Shown here one piece after another: positions 46,410 to 58,258 of a stretch of DNA of 64,000 nucleotides. Position 1 is the stretch's first letter. Each line of letters opens with the position of its first letter. The notes under the pieces were generated by a model. That model did no database searches. It saw only the letters and a program-made list of their open reading frames with translations, and was not told where the DNA came from. A program made the position numbers and the translations under genes. This DNA comes from Dipetalonema caudispina (lineage: Eukaryota > Nematoda > Chromadorea > Rhabditida > Onchocercidae), in assembly GCA_013365325.1 (NCBI GenBank), contig JABVXV010000269.1:1-64000 (forward strand), written 5' to 3'.

Positions 46410-47436
46410 TTAAACAACGATAGAAGCAGGAACAGTTGGACTCGGTAGTGTAAGAGCCGCATTATGTGGACTACATGGGAAAACCTGAAATTTGGTCAGA
46501 CTGTATGAAAATCCATCGTTTTCACTGGAAATTTGATAAAAATGGGGAAAATAAGAATTTAGTGCTTCAGAATAGCACTGACCTTAATATCCAAATCCCA
46601 TGTCATAGTTTCTATGTTGACATTTGTAGGTGCTTGCCAAAGACCTTCTTCTACTTCTTCATTAAAATCATTACATGTAACGAATTCGAAGTGGAGGCGC
46701 CATTTCAAATGGACTAAAAAATATACCGAACTAAGGAAGTAAAACACTAAACGAAGAAGTCAAAGTTTTCATAAACATGAGCAAACGACTGACGCTAAAC
46801 AGTTTTCATAAAGCTTCTAATAGGGAGAGCTAAAATTGAGAAGATTATTTCCATCCCTATTAGTTTTCACTTCTTTTCTAAACGTTAATTTTGTCAATTA
46901 CAAGTATGCAACTTATATAAATGTGAAATGGAGATATGAGGGCAGTCTTCTAAATTGCTTTATTTGTTACCAAATAACAATTAATTGATATACCCTAAAT
47001 GAAACTTTCAATTTTCGAAATCCTCAATTATTGCTTCAAAACTTGCCCGTATCAGTATAAAAAGAAGATGTTGCAGAGAGCGGTATATGCAGTCGTACTG
47101 TTGCTTCGGTCCAATATGCACAAACAATATGCTCAGTCATATGAGTAGTTACAAATGTATGTGAACACCATTCTTCGTTTACCAAGTTTTCAACTGATTG
47201 TAAACTGACAGCAAACTGAAATTAATTTGAACAAATAACAAACTAAGCTGCGTGTGTAAATAATTAAGTTAGACTTATTAGTTCAGAAGAAGTTAACTAG
47301 CTTCCTCTGCATTTGTGAAGATTGTCCCCTCAAATGGAGGGAAAAATATTTAGAGACAAGGACGGGTCAAAAAAGTTAGGAATTGTAATGAGATGATATC
47401 ATCGTTTTGAAAGTTTTTAATAGTCAGAATCTTCGT

Positions 47437-47503
<67 letters not shown>

Positions 47504-49102
47504 TATTTATTTGCTTATTAATTTGCTCATTTATTTATTGTAAGCCAGAAGGCTAAGAGAAAGTAAGAAAAGGTAACTACATTAAACATAATCGTAATAT
47601 TTTCTCTCGGTTGTTAATAGGAAATAAAACTATAGACCTGAAGGCATCGTACAGCACAGCTATCGAAATTGAACCTTCCAATAACATCTTCTCCTAATTT
47701 GTAGGCTTTTTTATTGAGTGAAAAACTGGCAACTCTACCGGCTGCATTTGTTATACTGTAACTATAAGCTCCGTGAGGTGCTGTTAAACAGTCGGTTGCT
47801 TCCATAGCCAAATCAACAATCGACGGTCTGCAAGATAGGATTATTTGAAATTTCAAATGAAAAATATTTCGAGCATGGAAACTTAACTAAACCCGAGAAT
47901 TACAAAGATATCTCATCTCATAACTGAGAAAACAAACACACCGTTAAATCTTGATTTAATTTAATGAGGTAGTTACCCAACACTATGATTGCTGATGAAA
48001 GGATTCACAAGCGTTGGTGAGGACGGAAATGTCAATCCAAGGTCAGACTGTATAATTCGCAATGGAACATGTATCAGTTTGATCGGTGATTTGACATGCT
48101 GCACGCCAAGTGTCAATTTATAGACATAACGTACAAGATGTCCTCTAAAAACACATACGTAAACATCCATATGATATAGAAAATTAACAAAAACTACTCC
48201 CAGAATATATATATATATATATATATATATGAACTGAGCAACGTGACGAGCATCTAAAAGGATTTTTCAGTAATAATAATGAGAAGTTTTGGAAAACATA
48301 ACGAAGTGAAGACAAACTTAAATGATGGCGGTATAGAATCCAATGGTAACTGCTGCGTGCATTCAAAACTACGACTTTCACCAGCATTTAGGACCAATTC
48401 ACAAAACAAAATAACCGGTCGGCAAGAAAATACAGTAAACGCGGAACGTGACATTGCAGTGGTTCCGATTCCTTTCGATTTTCCTTCTGCTGAACTTTTC
48501 CTTGATTGAGGAACATCAGCCTTATTGGCCCGTACAATTCGTTCGCACTGTACGTGAACGCTTCCCCATGCCAAGGATTCTTCGTCATTACCAATATTTT
48601 GCACTATTACCTAGAACAGGGATAACATGGTACTGGTTAAGAGTTACATTACAACACTATTACTTTAGTATGATATATTATGGACAAGAGGACACAGTTT
48701 TTAAAAAACTCGTAATACATTTCAAGAACTTCAGAAAAAAATGCGGAAAACCAGAAAGGCCTTTAGAAAATCAGTTTGGTTAGTAGAAAAAAACTACCGC
48801 TTAAAAATTGATAATAATAAATATCCCAGCAGTACTGACCTCCAAGTTAAGTTAAACAAGAGAAATAATAAAACCTTGCTCCACATAAAGATGAATAACT
48901 GTTCCAAAAATTCGGATTTAAATCCTATTCCTTAATCCAAAAGAGGACAATGAATGGATAACGATGATTGAATTTTTTTTTTTTTTTTTTTTTTTTTGCA
49001 ATCAATAAAGAAATGCCAAAAAAAAACCTTGCATTGTATAGCTTCCCCAGCAAGATATACCGCGGATTCACGATCCAATTTTGCCACTATTTCAATCGGC
49101 AT
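46410..49102 (-). CDS. RGP1: RGP1 homologue, RIC1-RGP1 guanine nucleotide exchange factor subunit (7 exons, 366 aa)
   Basis: With RIC1 activates Rab6/Ypt6 for retrograde traffic to the Golgi. Minus-strand exons: 49102-49028, 48610-48318, 48144-47977, 47827-47638, 47215-47047, 46713-46583, 46484-46410; phases agree throughout. The N-terminus MPIEIVAKL begins an arrestin-like beta domain. Family landmarks are [71 protein letters not shown] and the C-terminal PSPTVPAS. Length is near human (391 aa). The intron after exon 5 begins GCAAGT rather than GT; using it is the only way to keep phase and reproduce the family sequence. Confidence 0.93.
47441..47498. repeat. TA dinucleotide microsatellite (58 bases)
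   Basis: A long TA run in RGP1 intron 4, between the exons ending at 47638 and starting at 47215. A shorter one lies in RGP1 intron 2 at 48205-48230. Confidence 0.95.
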
Positions 49103-50592
49103 CGTTTAACAGAAACCCTATAATAAAATAAAAACATCCTTGTGTACATTTATATAATTTACGAACGATAATCACTACCTTAAAAAACAAAAAATAGTTA
49201 CATTGAATTTGGATTGAAATGAGTACTTCCATAAATGAATCACTTCAATTCCTTCTTAAGTCGATTCTTTTAATATGAAAACGTAATGATTTTAACTCTC
49301 ACTTCAAACACAATCTTCACTTTTCCTTTTAAATGATTTGGATAGCTGTCTCGTGAAATTTGAACATCACATAAACAGATCTCGTCCCTTTCTTTTTCTT
49401 TTTTCTCTTCCTCACACTGCAAATACATTAATGACTACAACAGCACATTGATATGCTTGCAAGATTTCACTTCTTCAGAGATCACTATTCCAAACTCTTC
49501 AGAAACGAATTTTATTCAAAATTTGGATAAATTTAGGTAAAAAGGAAGTTGAACTTAATATTTTAATTATCAAAATAATTCGAAGTCCTCTTTTAGCATT
49601 ATCTCAGTATCAATCATTAAAATTACCTATAGCAACAATCTATGGGTTTTTTCCTCAGAAAAAAAAGGCAAAAAAAAAAAAAAAAACTGCACAAATTAAA
49701 GTACAAATGTGTAAGATGGAGGAAACATTTTAATGTAATTTGAATTACTGAAAAGAATAAATGATAATTATCAATGTTTACTCGATAAATATATGATTTA
49801 AATGCAATTTAGCAAAAGACAACATGGTATCAGTTCAACAACGATATCAAAATGGAGTATTATTATAAGATATAATTTAAAAGCAACACTCCACAATGAC
49901 TATATAGAAAAGATTTGCCTGAAGCATAGACAATAACTACAAAATAGATTAAACGAATCAAAAGACAGTCATTACGAGATTCCTTCGGAAAGCCAATGTT
50001 CACTTACATCTAACATATGTAAACAGATGTGCCATCAACAAGAGATCATCATCCATTTTCGGTGATAAAGCATAAGTAGAACAATATTTTAGTAGATTAA
50101 ACATTTCGTAAATTTTAATTACAACAGAAGGAAATAATGAGATATTATAAGCTTAGATTAATTCAGGCTTAAAGATAATTTATGCAAAAATTTCTTCTAT
50201 CCTAAACCAAAAATCTGTGGATAACCAATTTAAAAAGATAATTTAAATTACATATCAACTAATTTAAAAAGGCAATAGTTTAAATTATATATCCAGATAT
50301 ATTATGAAACAGATCATTTGATTAATTTGCACAATTTCAAATTCAATTCAACCTCACGTTCAAGAACACATTAACAAACACGTTTAACAGAATGCTAATG
50401 TGAGAAACAGAAAAAAATGTTGCACCATAATCAGTAAATATAAAGCATTTCGTATCCTAAAGAAATCATACTTTCAGGAAAGAATCAAATTCATGGCAAA
50501 TAAACTGATGGAACAGTATTGATTGTATATTTTATTGCATTAAATGCACAATAAAGCTAAAGTTAGATAAATTATGAATCAGTAAGATGAGA
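49103..50592. other. Intergenic, RGP1 5' side
   Basis: AT-rich region between two minus-strand genes. An imperfect duplication with the shared core AATTTAAAAAG lies at about 50226-50295. No coding sequence was recognised. Confidence 0.5.
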
Positions 50593-51927
50593 TCAATAAC
50601 GTAAAACACATGACTGACATGAACATTCGGTTACTAAATGCCTAAAATATGCCATGAGTCGGACAGCATCTTCGTAAGCATCACCAGCTAAAAAAAAAAT
50701 GATACAATCATTAAGTATAATCTTTAAATCACACAGGTTTTCTACCCAGAATTATTCTTTCTAAAACATCCAAGAAATCTTCCAATCAAGTGAGTTTCCC
50801 TATTATTAAAGTGCATGTAAGAAAGAACTGATAGAAGAACAAAGTCTGAAAAATGTAATATGAATACTTCAAAATGAAATGTTAATTTCCTGCTCTTCAA
50901 ACATCAACGAAGAAAAAACTTGCAGCTATCGTTGGATATTTAGTCTCATTGAAAAATTTTTTGGACGAGGTCCTAAAAAGTTCCAGAGATTTTCCCTAAA
51001 AATTTCAAAAATCGAAACAGGTTGCACAATAAAATCAAAAAGCATACTTCCAGTTGATTCAGCAAATGTAGTTGATGGTGGTAAAGCATTCGTCGTTAGC
51101 AGAGAAGTAGATGACAACCGATTCGAACCTATAGCACCCGAAGCTTCGGAACGAGAAACAGAACTTGAACGTGAATCAACCGCTGGATTTACTTGTTTCG
51201 TTGATTGTATACTACTATTTTGAGGCAAATTATTTGCTGCCCATGTCGTAGCCTGTCAAAATCACGATAAATACATAGCAAAATATTAAAAATCAAAAGA
51301 ATTCAACTATCTGCAGTAAATACTACTGCATCTTATTTGTCCCGAAAGAATATCATAGCAAACATATTTACCAGGCCATTAGCATGTACATCATTGTTTG
51401 CAACGTGCTTCGTCACAGCATTCGATGTTGGTAGGGAGCTTTGAGATGTCTTTTTTATAAGAGTTGCAGCAACCTGTCTGAAATTTCAAAACTAAAATTT
51501 AAAAATTTCCAAGAAATTCAACCAAACATTAAATCTGCAGTGACAAAAGGTGGGTAGTGCAATCGAATGTATGATGGGTAGGATATTCTTTCGAAAGCTT
51601 GACGTAATCTAAAATATCGAAGTTTCAGTGAATAATTTTAAGAAATTCGACATATTTACTTGTTATTCGATGATTCGACAGGCTTTTGTTGTCGCGACGA
51701 AAAGCTCTCAAATGTAACATTTTTATTACAAACAGCAATTGCCCTCCAACGGCAATTATTCTGCTTCTGCTCAATTGCCTTATATCTTATTTGTACGCCA
51801 GTTTTAAACGCGTTACGAATATCCTGAAAACGATGCAATCATCTCATTTAGTCTAATTTATTAAAAAATTTTCGCCGGAGAAATTTACGTAATTCTATTC
51901 GAGAAATTATTTCCTTCGAGAAAAGTT

Positions 51928-51972
<45 letters not shown>

Positions 51973-53219
51973 ATGAAATGCGACTTACTTGTGTTTCTGG
52001 GCGAACAACGCTTGCGGTAAAATAAACAGTATTACCATCACTTGTCTAAATGAAATTTAATGAAAAGCACTTTCGACTGCAGAAATAAGGTGGAACTTAT
52101 GCTTAGATTGTAATAAAGAACAAACCTTGAATTGCTACAATCTTTAGTGAAAAAAAGAATAACAACATATTTAATTTCCTTAATCCGTATTGGGTTTACA
52201 AATAGACGCTTCATTACCATAAAGTAGGAAGAAAAGTTAGTACCTATGATTATTTAGAATTTTAGTGATTCACAGGGATAAGGTGATTGATTACAAATAG
52301 ATAATCCATGCAGACGAAGTAAAGATATTAACTTCTACTTATCCAAAGATTTATTGAAACATACCGTAATAAAACCATACTGACCCTGATGTTCGTCTAC
52401 TTTGAAAAATGTTCCGACGCCTTCCGATATTACGGCTTTTGATTCAAATTTTACACTTTTTGCTAGAGCTTTGAACCGAACACCAAAATTACAATGAGGA
52501 GGTTCCTGTAAATATACAAGAAAAATACGATAAATCTATCCTATTTTTGACAGGATGAAAGAGAAGTACCATTCAATGATTCCAATTTCAAAAAAAGGCG
52601 GTACTCGACAAAAGATGGATAATCTACATGTCGTAATTCCGATTGTCCAAATGTTGCTTGAAATCAGACGATCAATCGTCAAGATTTTATTTAAAATGGT
52701 GTACAATTTACTTACTGCTGGACATGATTATTACACTGTACCTGCTAGTAAAGATATGAAGAGATAACTTCTCTTAGCGTTAGAAAGATTACGAAACAAT
52801 AAAACAAATTATTAGTTGTGAAAATGAAATGGAAAGCACAAACAAAGTAATGTCATGGGATAAAAGTTTAATCCTAGTAAAATGAAACTTTGACAAAAAT
52901 TTAAATAGAACTAAAATATTTGAAACTAAATCACCCAGCCTTCCCTTACAGTTTCTTTAATTTTCTTTTTAGATAACTTTAACTGTAGAAAGATAGAAGA
53001 AACTTTCTATGGACGGAAAAAATAACAATTTCAGCAATAACAACTCACAGCTTCGTATGATTTTGCTTTAAAAGTGACCCAATCTTGCAAATCATAGCTA
53101 CTTGCAAGCCATGAATCCTTAAATGCAACAATTTTACCATCCAAACCACCTTTCGACAAATGAATGAATTCATCGCCAACATATACAACACGTGCCCGAC
53201 CCGTTAACATATTACTCAT
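50593..53219 (-). CDS. Unrecognised protein with a cold-shock-like domain (7 exons, 312 aa)
   Basis: Not identified. Minus-strand exons: 53219-53049, 52505-52365, 52045-51989, 51823-51660, 51477-51372, 51252-51048, 50687-50593, with consistent phases and ordinary splice sites. Residues 1-80 look like one small beta-rich module (RARVVYVGDEFIHLSKGG). Residues about 85-155 resemble a cold-shock/OB fold: GVGTFFKV, QYGFIT, then GNTVYFTASVV and GVQIRYKAI. Next comes a Ser/Thr/Asn-rich, probably disordered linker (about 165-280), and a short C-terminal segment GDAYEDAVRLMAYFRHLV that looks like a conserved helix. The composition suggests an RNA-binding or RNP protein; this is inference. The last two exon boundaries rest on splice logic alone. 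The start follows TTTTCAG at 53234, a likely spliced-leader site. Confidence 0.75.
51931..51966. repeat. TA dinucleotide microsatellite
   Basis: A TA run of about 36 bases in the third intron of the cold-shock-like gene. Confidence 0.9.
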
Positions 53220-54248
53220 AGCGCTGGAGAGATCTGAAAAAAAATAAAGAAATTTTGTTTAAGCCTATTTTGCTGCTTGCGTTTCATAAATTATTTGGAA
53301 AAAAACTTTTGGATGATTTATCGGAAATAAGCTATTTTCAAACTTTAAACCTTGATACTTATTTAAGTATTTTAAACAACACTTTCCAGGAAAGTAACAT
53401 CATATCCTTTACCTCGAGGATGACTTTCCATACCAAAAACTAACTGATAGAAATGTCGGGTTTTTTGACACTGATTCATTTGCAATCATTAATCGGTTGA
53501 ATTATTGACTGCTTGTTTGGCTCACTGCTATTTACATCAACTACATATTTTGACTGAAGCAACAAAAAAATCAGAAAAGAAGTATGTCAGATGATACACA
53601 TTTATAATCGGCTTTCATGTCTTATTAATACAATGAATACAGATAACCAAAATGTCATTTTCATACCGGTAAGCATTTTGCAGTATAAACTTGTATAAGA
53701 ATCATACAAATTGAATTCCTATATAATTATATATATATACATCGAGAGAAACTGCATAATATTAATAACCATTTCTTCGTTTCTGTTATTTAAAAAGCAT
53801 TTTGAAAGAGAAGACATGAAAGAATTACAACCTAACTAGCATAAATTATTAAAATCTTCCAAATCTACTAGACACGGATAAGCAATTTATCCCTCTTTAA
53901 AATAAAGTCATTTAATCAATACCTATTCTGTGAGCAATGATTTTATAGTGATTCCTCTTTAAATTGCTTAACATACAGATTTCTATTTGATTTCTCTAAC
54001 TGAAAAACTACTTCAGTATTTTTAGTAATAAGCAATCCTTTATCAGCAATCGATTTTCTTAGAATCAGTTCTTTAGGTTTCTATCAAAATTCTTTAATTT
54101 AACTCCTTTTGTTTGAAAATTTACTCGAATTCTTTTAGTAAAAAGCAATGGGTTATACAATAAAAAAAAAACAATATTACTAACAGGATGAAAAAATTTA
54201 TGGCCCATAAACGATAAAACTAAAAACATGAGCATGACATTCATAAAA
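53220..54248. other. Intergenic, lipoyl synthase to cold-shock-like gene
   Basis: About 1 kb between two minus-strand genes. A trans-splice-type acceptor lies at 53234-53235 (minus strand). Other sequence is AT-rich with no recognised feature. Confidence 0.5.
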
Positions 54249-57107
54249 CTAATTTTTCTGAAATATTTTTTCATCTCGTCTGCGATTCTTCACAACTTTT
54301 TTCAAAAAATATTCGCCAGCCTGAAACAAAGTTAAGGTGAAGAACACTTTCACAACTCATGTAGATCACAGATTCCCCTAAACAAAGATAAAATGTGATA
54401 TTCAGTACTAACGAATAATTTAGAGACTTCAAATTTTCAGAACACTCAAAATATATAATTAAAACAAATTACTTTGTAAGATGATCGAACGAGAGGACCG
54501 CTTGCTGTATATAAAAATCCCATTTTATCTCCCACTACACGCCACTTCTCGAATTTTTCTGGAGTAATCCACTCTTTTACCAATAAATGTCTTTTGGTGG
54601 GTTGCATGTACTGCCCAAACGTAAGTGCGTCCACACCTGAAAGTTAAAATTGAATTAATAAATTTGAATTCAACGTTGAGGTACTTTTTCAAATATAAGC
54701 TATGGAAACGAAGTCCACTTATGCATGGTCCACTCTTTTTGCGGAATCTTTACTGATCCCTTTGGATTTGAAAACAAAGAAAAAAATTTCGCTATGTCTT
54801 AAATAGTATAAAAAACTTGCTATGCTTAAAACATCCTCTATTTAACAATGAATGATGCAGTTCTGGAGAAGTTAATACCTTGAATTATGCAACATTCATC
54901 ATAACAGACAAGTTCAGGTGGCAAAAAAAAATTACGAGTTTAAATTAGTAAACCAACTTCGACTCTACAGAATGACTTCTTATTTGGTGTCTAAGTCTCC
55001 CAAAACAACATTAACCTGAATCTCAATTTGAATTTTGATTCGAGAAAAAAATAATCCTTACCGATTTTACGTAAATCATCCAGTGTTGTTAAAATTTCCT
55101 CGTCTGTCTCGCCCAAGCCAAGCATTAACGAGGTTTTTGTTACAATATCCGTACGAAACTAAAAAGTTCAGATGAACGTAGAAAAATTTTTAATGGAACA
55201 AGGAAAGTTAACCATAAGAATAACAATCGAAAATATCATGAGTTTCAAAAACTTACTTTCTTCGCATGTTCCAGAACTTTCAACGATTGATCATAGGTAG
55301 CTCTCGGATCTCGTACCCATGGCGTCAACCTTCTTACAGTTTCCATATTATGAGCATAAACATCTAGTCCGGAAGAAGCAACCGTTTCAACAGAGCTCAA
55401 TGAACCGCGGAAATCGGGTACGAGACATTCTACAAGTATTTCTGGACATTCTTGTTTTAGATGTTGCACGGTTGCTGCTATATGGGATGCACCACCATCT
55501 TCGATATCATCCCTAGAATTGAATTTCATTAAAACTAAAATCAATTTAATCAAAATTGACATTGAAATTAAAGTGCTCTACAGGTAATAAAGATTTAAAA
55601 ATGATGAAAATAAGCACGATCACGAATTACGAACCTGTCCACAGATGTGAGCACAACGTAGTTAATTCCCCAATCAGCAACAGCTTTAGCTGTATTTACT
55701 GGCTCCTCGGGATTGAGCGGGGGCGGCTTACGTGAGGTCTTGACAGAGCAAAATCTAAAAACCCATGAAAAAATTAACGTTCTGCTTATAGAAAAACGAC
55801 TATTTCGAACTCTATTACTTAAAAAAAGAAGATAATTTAGAAGAACTTTGGAATGCCCATAACATATTGCTGTAAATTTTAAATACTGCAATTCTGAGAT
55901 ATCGTTAAAATCAAACTATTCATATCACTGCCAAGACAATGGGTAACTATATGAAATGATTTAATGCTTGTGACATGTGCAGCTTTCAGATTCATAATTA
56001 TCCCTGACATGAAAGTATGTATAGAAAAAAACAGTAACTAACTAACTTGCATCCTCTAGTACATGTGTCACCCATCAGCATAATGGTCGCTGTCGATGGT
56101 GTACTCTTTGAGCCACTCCAACATTCTTCAATGTTAGGACATCGAGCTTCCTCGCAAACCTGTAAATTTTCGAAATTTAAGTTGACCATTCTGTTATCAT
56201 GGAACATGACTTTAGATATTTCATAAGTAGAAGTAAAACGATACTAATATTGCTAAAATCTTGAAAAGAATCCCAAAATAAAAATTATCCAAGCAAGTTC
56301 TCAAATTAAATCATCAAACAGAATTCTTTAATAGCTTGTGCGCACTTCCAAACGGAGAGCAGGAACTTTCAGTGATTCGGTTGAAAATGCCGTGACTGTA
56401 ACTTTATAACAGATTGGAATGGTAAAATAAATTCGGAAAACTAAAAAACGAAAATATAGAAGTATAAAATATTTTCTTACATACCGTTGCAAGTTTTAAT
56501 TTCTTTACTTGCTTCTTCAGGTGCGTGAAATTTGTATTATCCATAGAAGGTATGCTACGTTTTAGCCATGGTGGTAAACGTAATCTTTTAGCATTAGCTT
56601 CCAATTTCATCTGCATTCCATACCTTTCCATAGCATCGTTCGAATTTTCTGAAAAAAAAAATAACGACAAATTTTCCTGAAAAAAAGAGCAAACATATTA
56701 AATTATCTCTGATATAAAAAATAATAAAAGTAATACATCTAATATTATTCATTAGCAAAACTGTACACTTTCAGATATCCGATGCAATGTTAGCTTAATA
56801 AGTAAGATAAAACGAATGATAATCTTTCAAGGGTGTGAAGAACTGGAAGTACATAAATGCTTGGTGATTAGCAGAAAAATAACTAAACAGTTTAGTAAAA
56901 AAGCAATAAAATAAAGTAAATAAAGAGTTAATTCCACATTTTAGAATATGAAAGACATTTGACAATATGCTAAAAGAAGAATAAAAATGAATTGAAGGAA
57001 AAATGATCACCTGTTTCAATAAAATCTTGTAATGAAGGACCATCTGGAAGTGTTACACGTTTAGAGGAAAATGTAGCCCGTAATATTCTTGTCGTAGAAG
57101 AGATCAT
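54249..57107 (-). CDS. LIAS: Lipoyl synthase, mitochondrial (8 exons, 360 aa)
   Basis: Radical SAM enzyme that inserts two sulfurs into protein-bound octanoate, making the lipoyl cofactor of pyruvate and 2-oxoglutarate dehydrogenases and the glycine cleavage system. Minus-strand exons: 57107-57011, 56648-56485, 56159-56047, 55754-55635, 55512-55257, 55158-55062, 54636-54473, 54320-54249. The first exon is a Ser/Thr/Arg-rich presequence fitting mitochondrial import. The auxiliary iron-sulfur cluster uses Cys89, Cys94 and Cys100 ([12 protein letters not shown]), the radical SAM cluster Cys120, Cys124 and Cys127 (CTRGCKFC), and the C-terminal RSSY (333-336) supplies the serine ligand. All catalytic residues are present; length is close to human (372 aa). 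TTGTTGCAG lies five bases before the ATG, a likely spliced-leader acceptor. Confidence 0.97.
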
Positions 57108-58083
57108 AGATCTGCAACAATAACGATTATATATTTATTTTTAGAATAAAAATAAATGCTGTGGACGAGTATATAATTTGTTTTTCGGATAATTTAAGTG
57201 TAATCAGAATTAATTTGAAAGAAATTTAAGTGAAGATATTTCAATACATTTCTAAGATAGTTAATTTTCAATTAAATTTTTTAAAAGTCCTCCAAATTAT
57301 TTCATTTCAAGCAATCCCTCCAGTTTTTTTCACTTTTAAAATTACTTTAAAACCTAAATTTACATCTATAATAATGGCACAAATTATCGTACTTTTAAAA
57401 GATATTTTTCCTAAAATCTAAGTTACTTTTCAAATACCTAAAATTATTAAGTTCAAGAACTCAGTTAAAATTTAGTGATTCTAATTTAAATCACCATCTA
57501 AGAATTACTGCATAATAGATGAGAGGTAAAAATTTCGTCATATAAAATTACCATATAGCAACTTGAATATGAACCCGAATTGAAGGATATTCGGTATACA
57601 CTTTTTTTTTTTCTATCCTATAAAGGTTGTTGAAATGTTTTAATTCACTCTCAATCACTGCTAACATATATCTCTCTATAGTATTTCGTTGTTTTCTCAA
57701 ACTCTACCACAATTATAATTGGAATTTGTAACAATGTCTGTTATTCCTATAGCAAATCATAAGTTTCTGTAACAAAACAATCCAATTTTTCTTTCCTCTT
57801 AATCTTTATATGTTTATTTTTTTTGTTGATTGTAAATTAATGTTTGATAAAATTTTAAAACTTTATTCCATCCATTTTTATCATATTTTTTCTTGTATTC
57901 TCAATCATACTCCTCAATTTTTTATCACTTTCTAATTCTCCTCCTAGCATTATGTCATCCTATAAATGACAATTAACTATCATTTATCAATCATTCTGAT
58001 ATAACTCTTTACTACAATATTATTTTAATTTTAGACGAGCATCTATATATCTATTGATTGCCAATGAAATGAAGCATTAGATA

Positions 58084-58258
58084 AGTATCAAGAAATTATT
58101 AACCAATTAAGTGAATTCTTAATTATTGGATGATTATCGGGAAGTTACTAACTAATCAAATAAGTTTTTAATTACCGAACGAATATGAACAAATTACTTA
58201 CTAGTTATCAAATGAATATCAAGAAGTTACTAACTAATTAAGCTTTCATTTATTAAAC
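58084..58258. repeat. Degenerate tandem repeat, about 49-base period
   Basis: Related cores of the type ATCAAGAAGTTACTAACTAA begin near 58086, 58135, 58184 and 58216, giving periods of 49, 49 and a shortened 32. Substitutions are many, so the array is old. Confidence 0.7.

Noticed and set aside
54065..54274. 69-aa minus-strand frame overlapping the end of lipoyl synthase
   Set aside because: It is out of frame with the conserved C-terminus; the true reading frame stops at 54249-54251.
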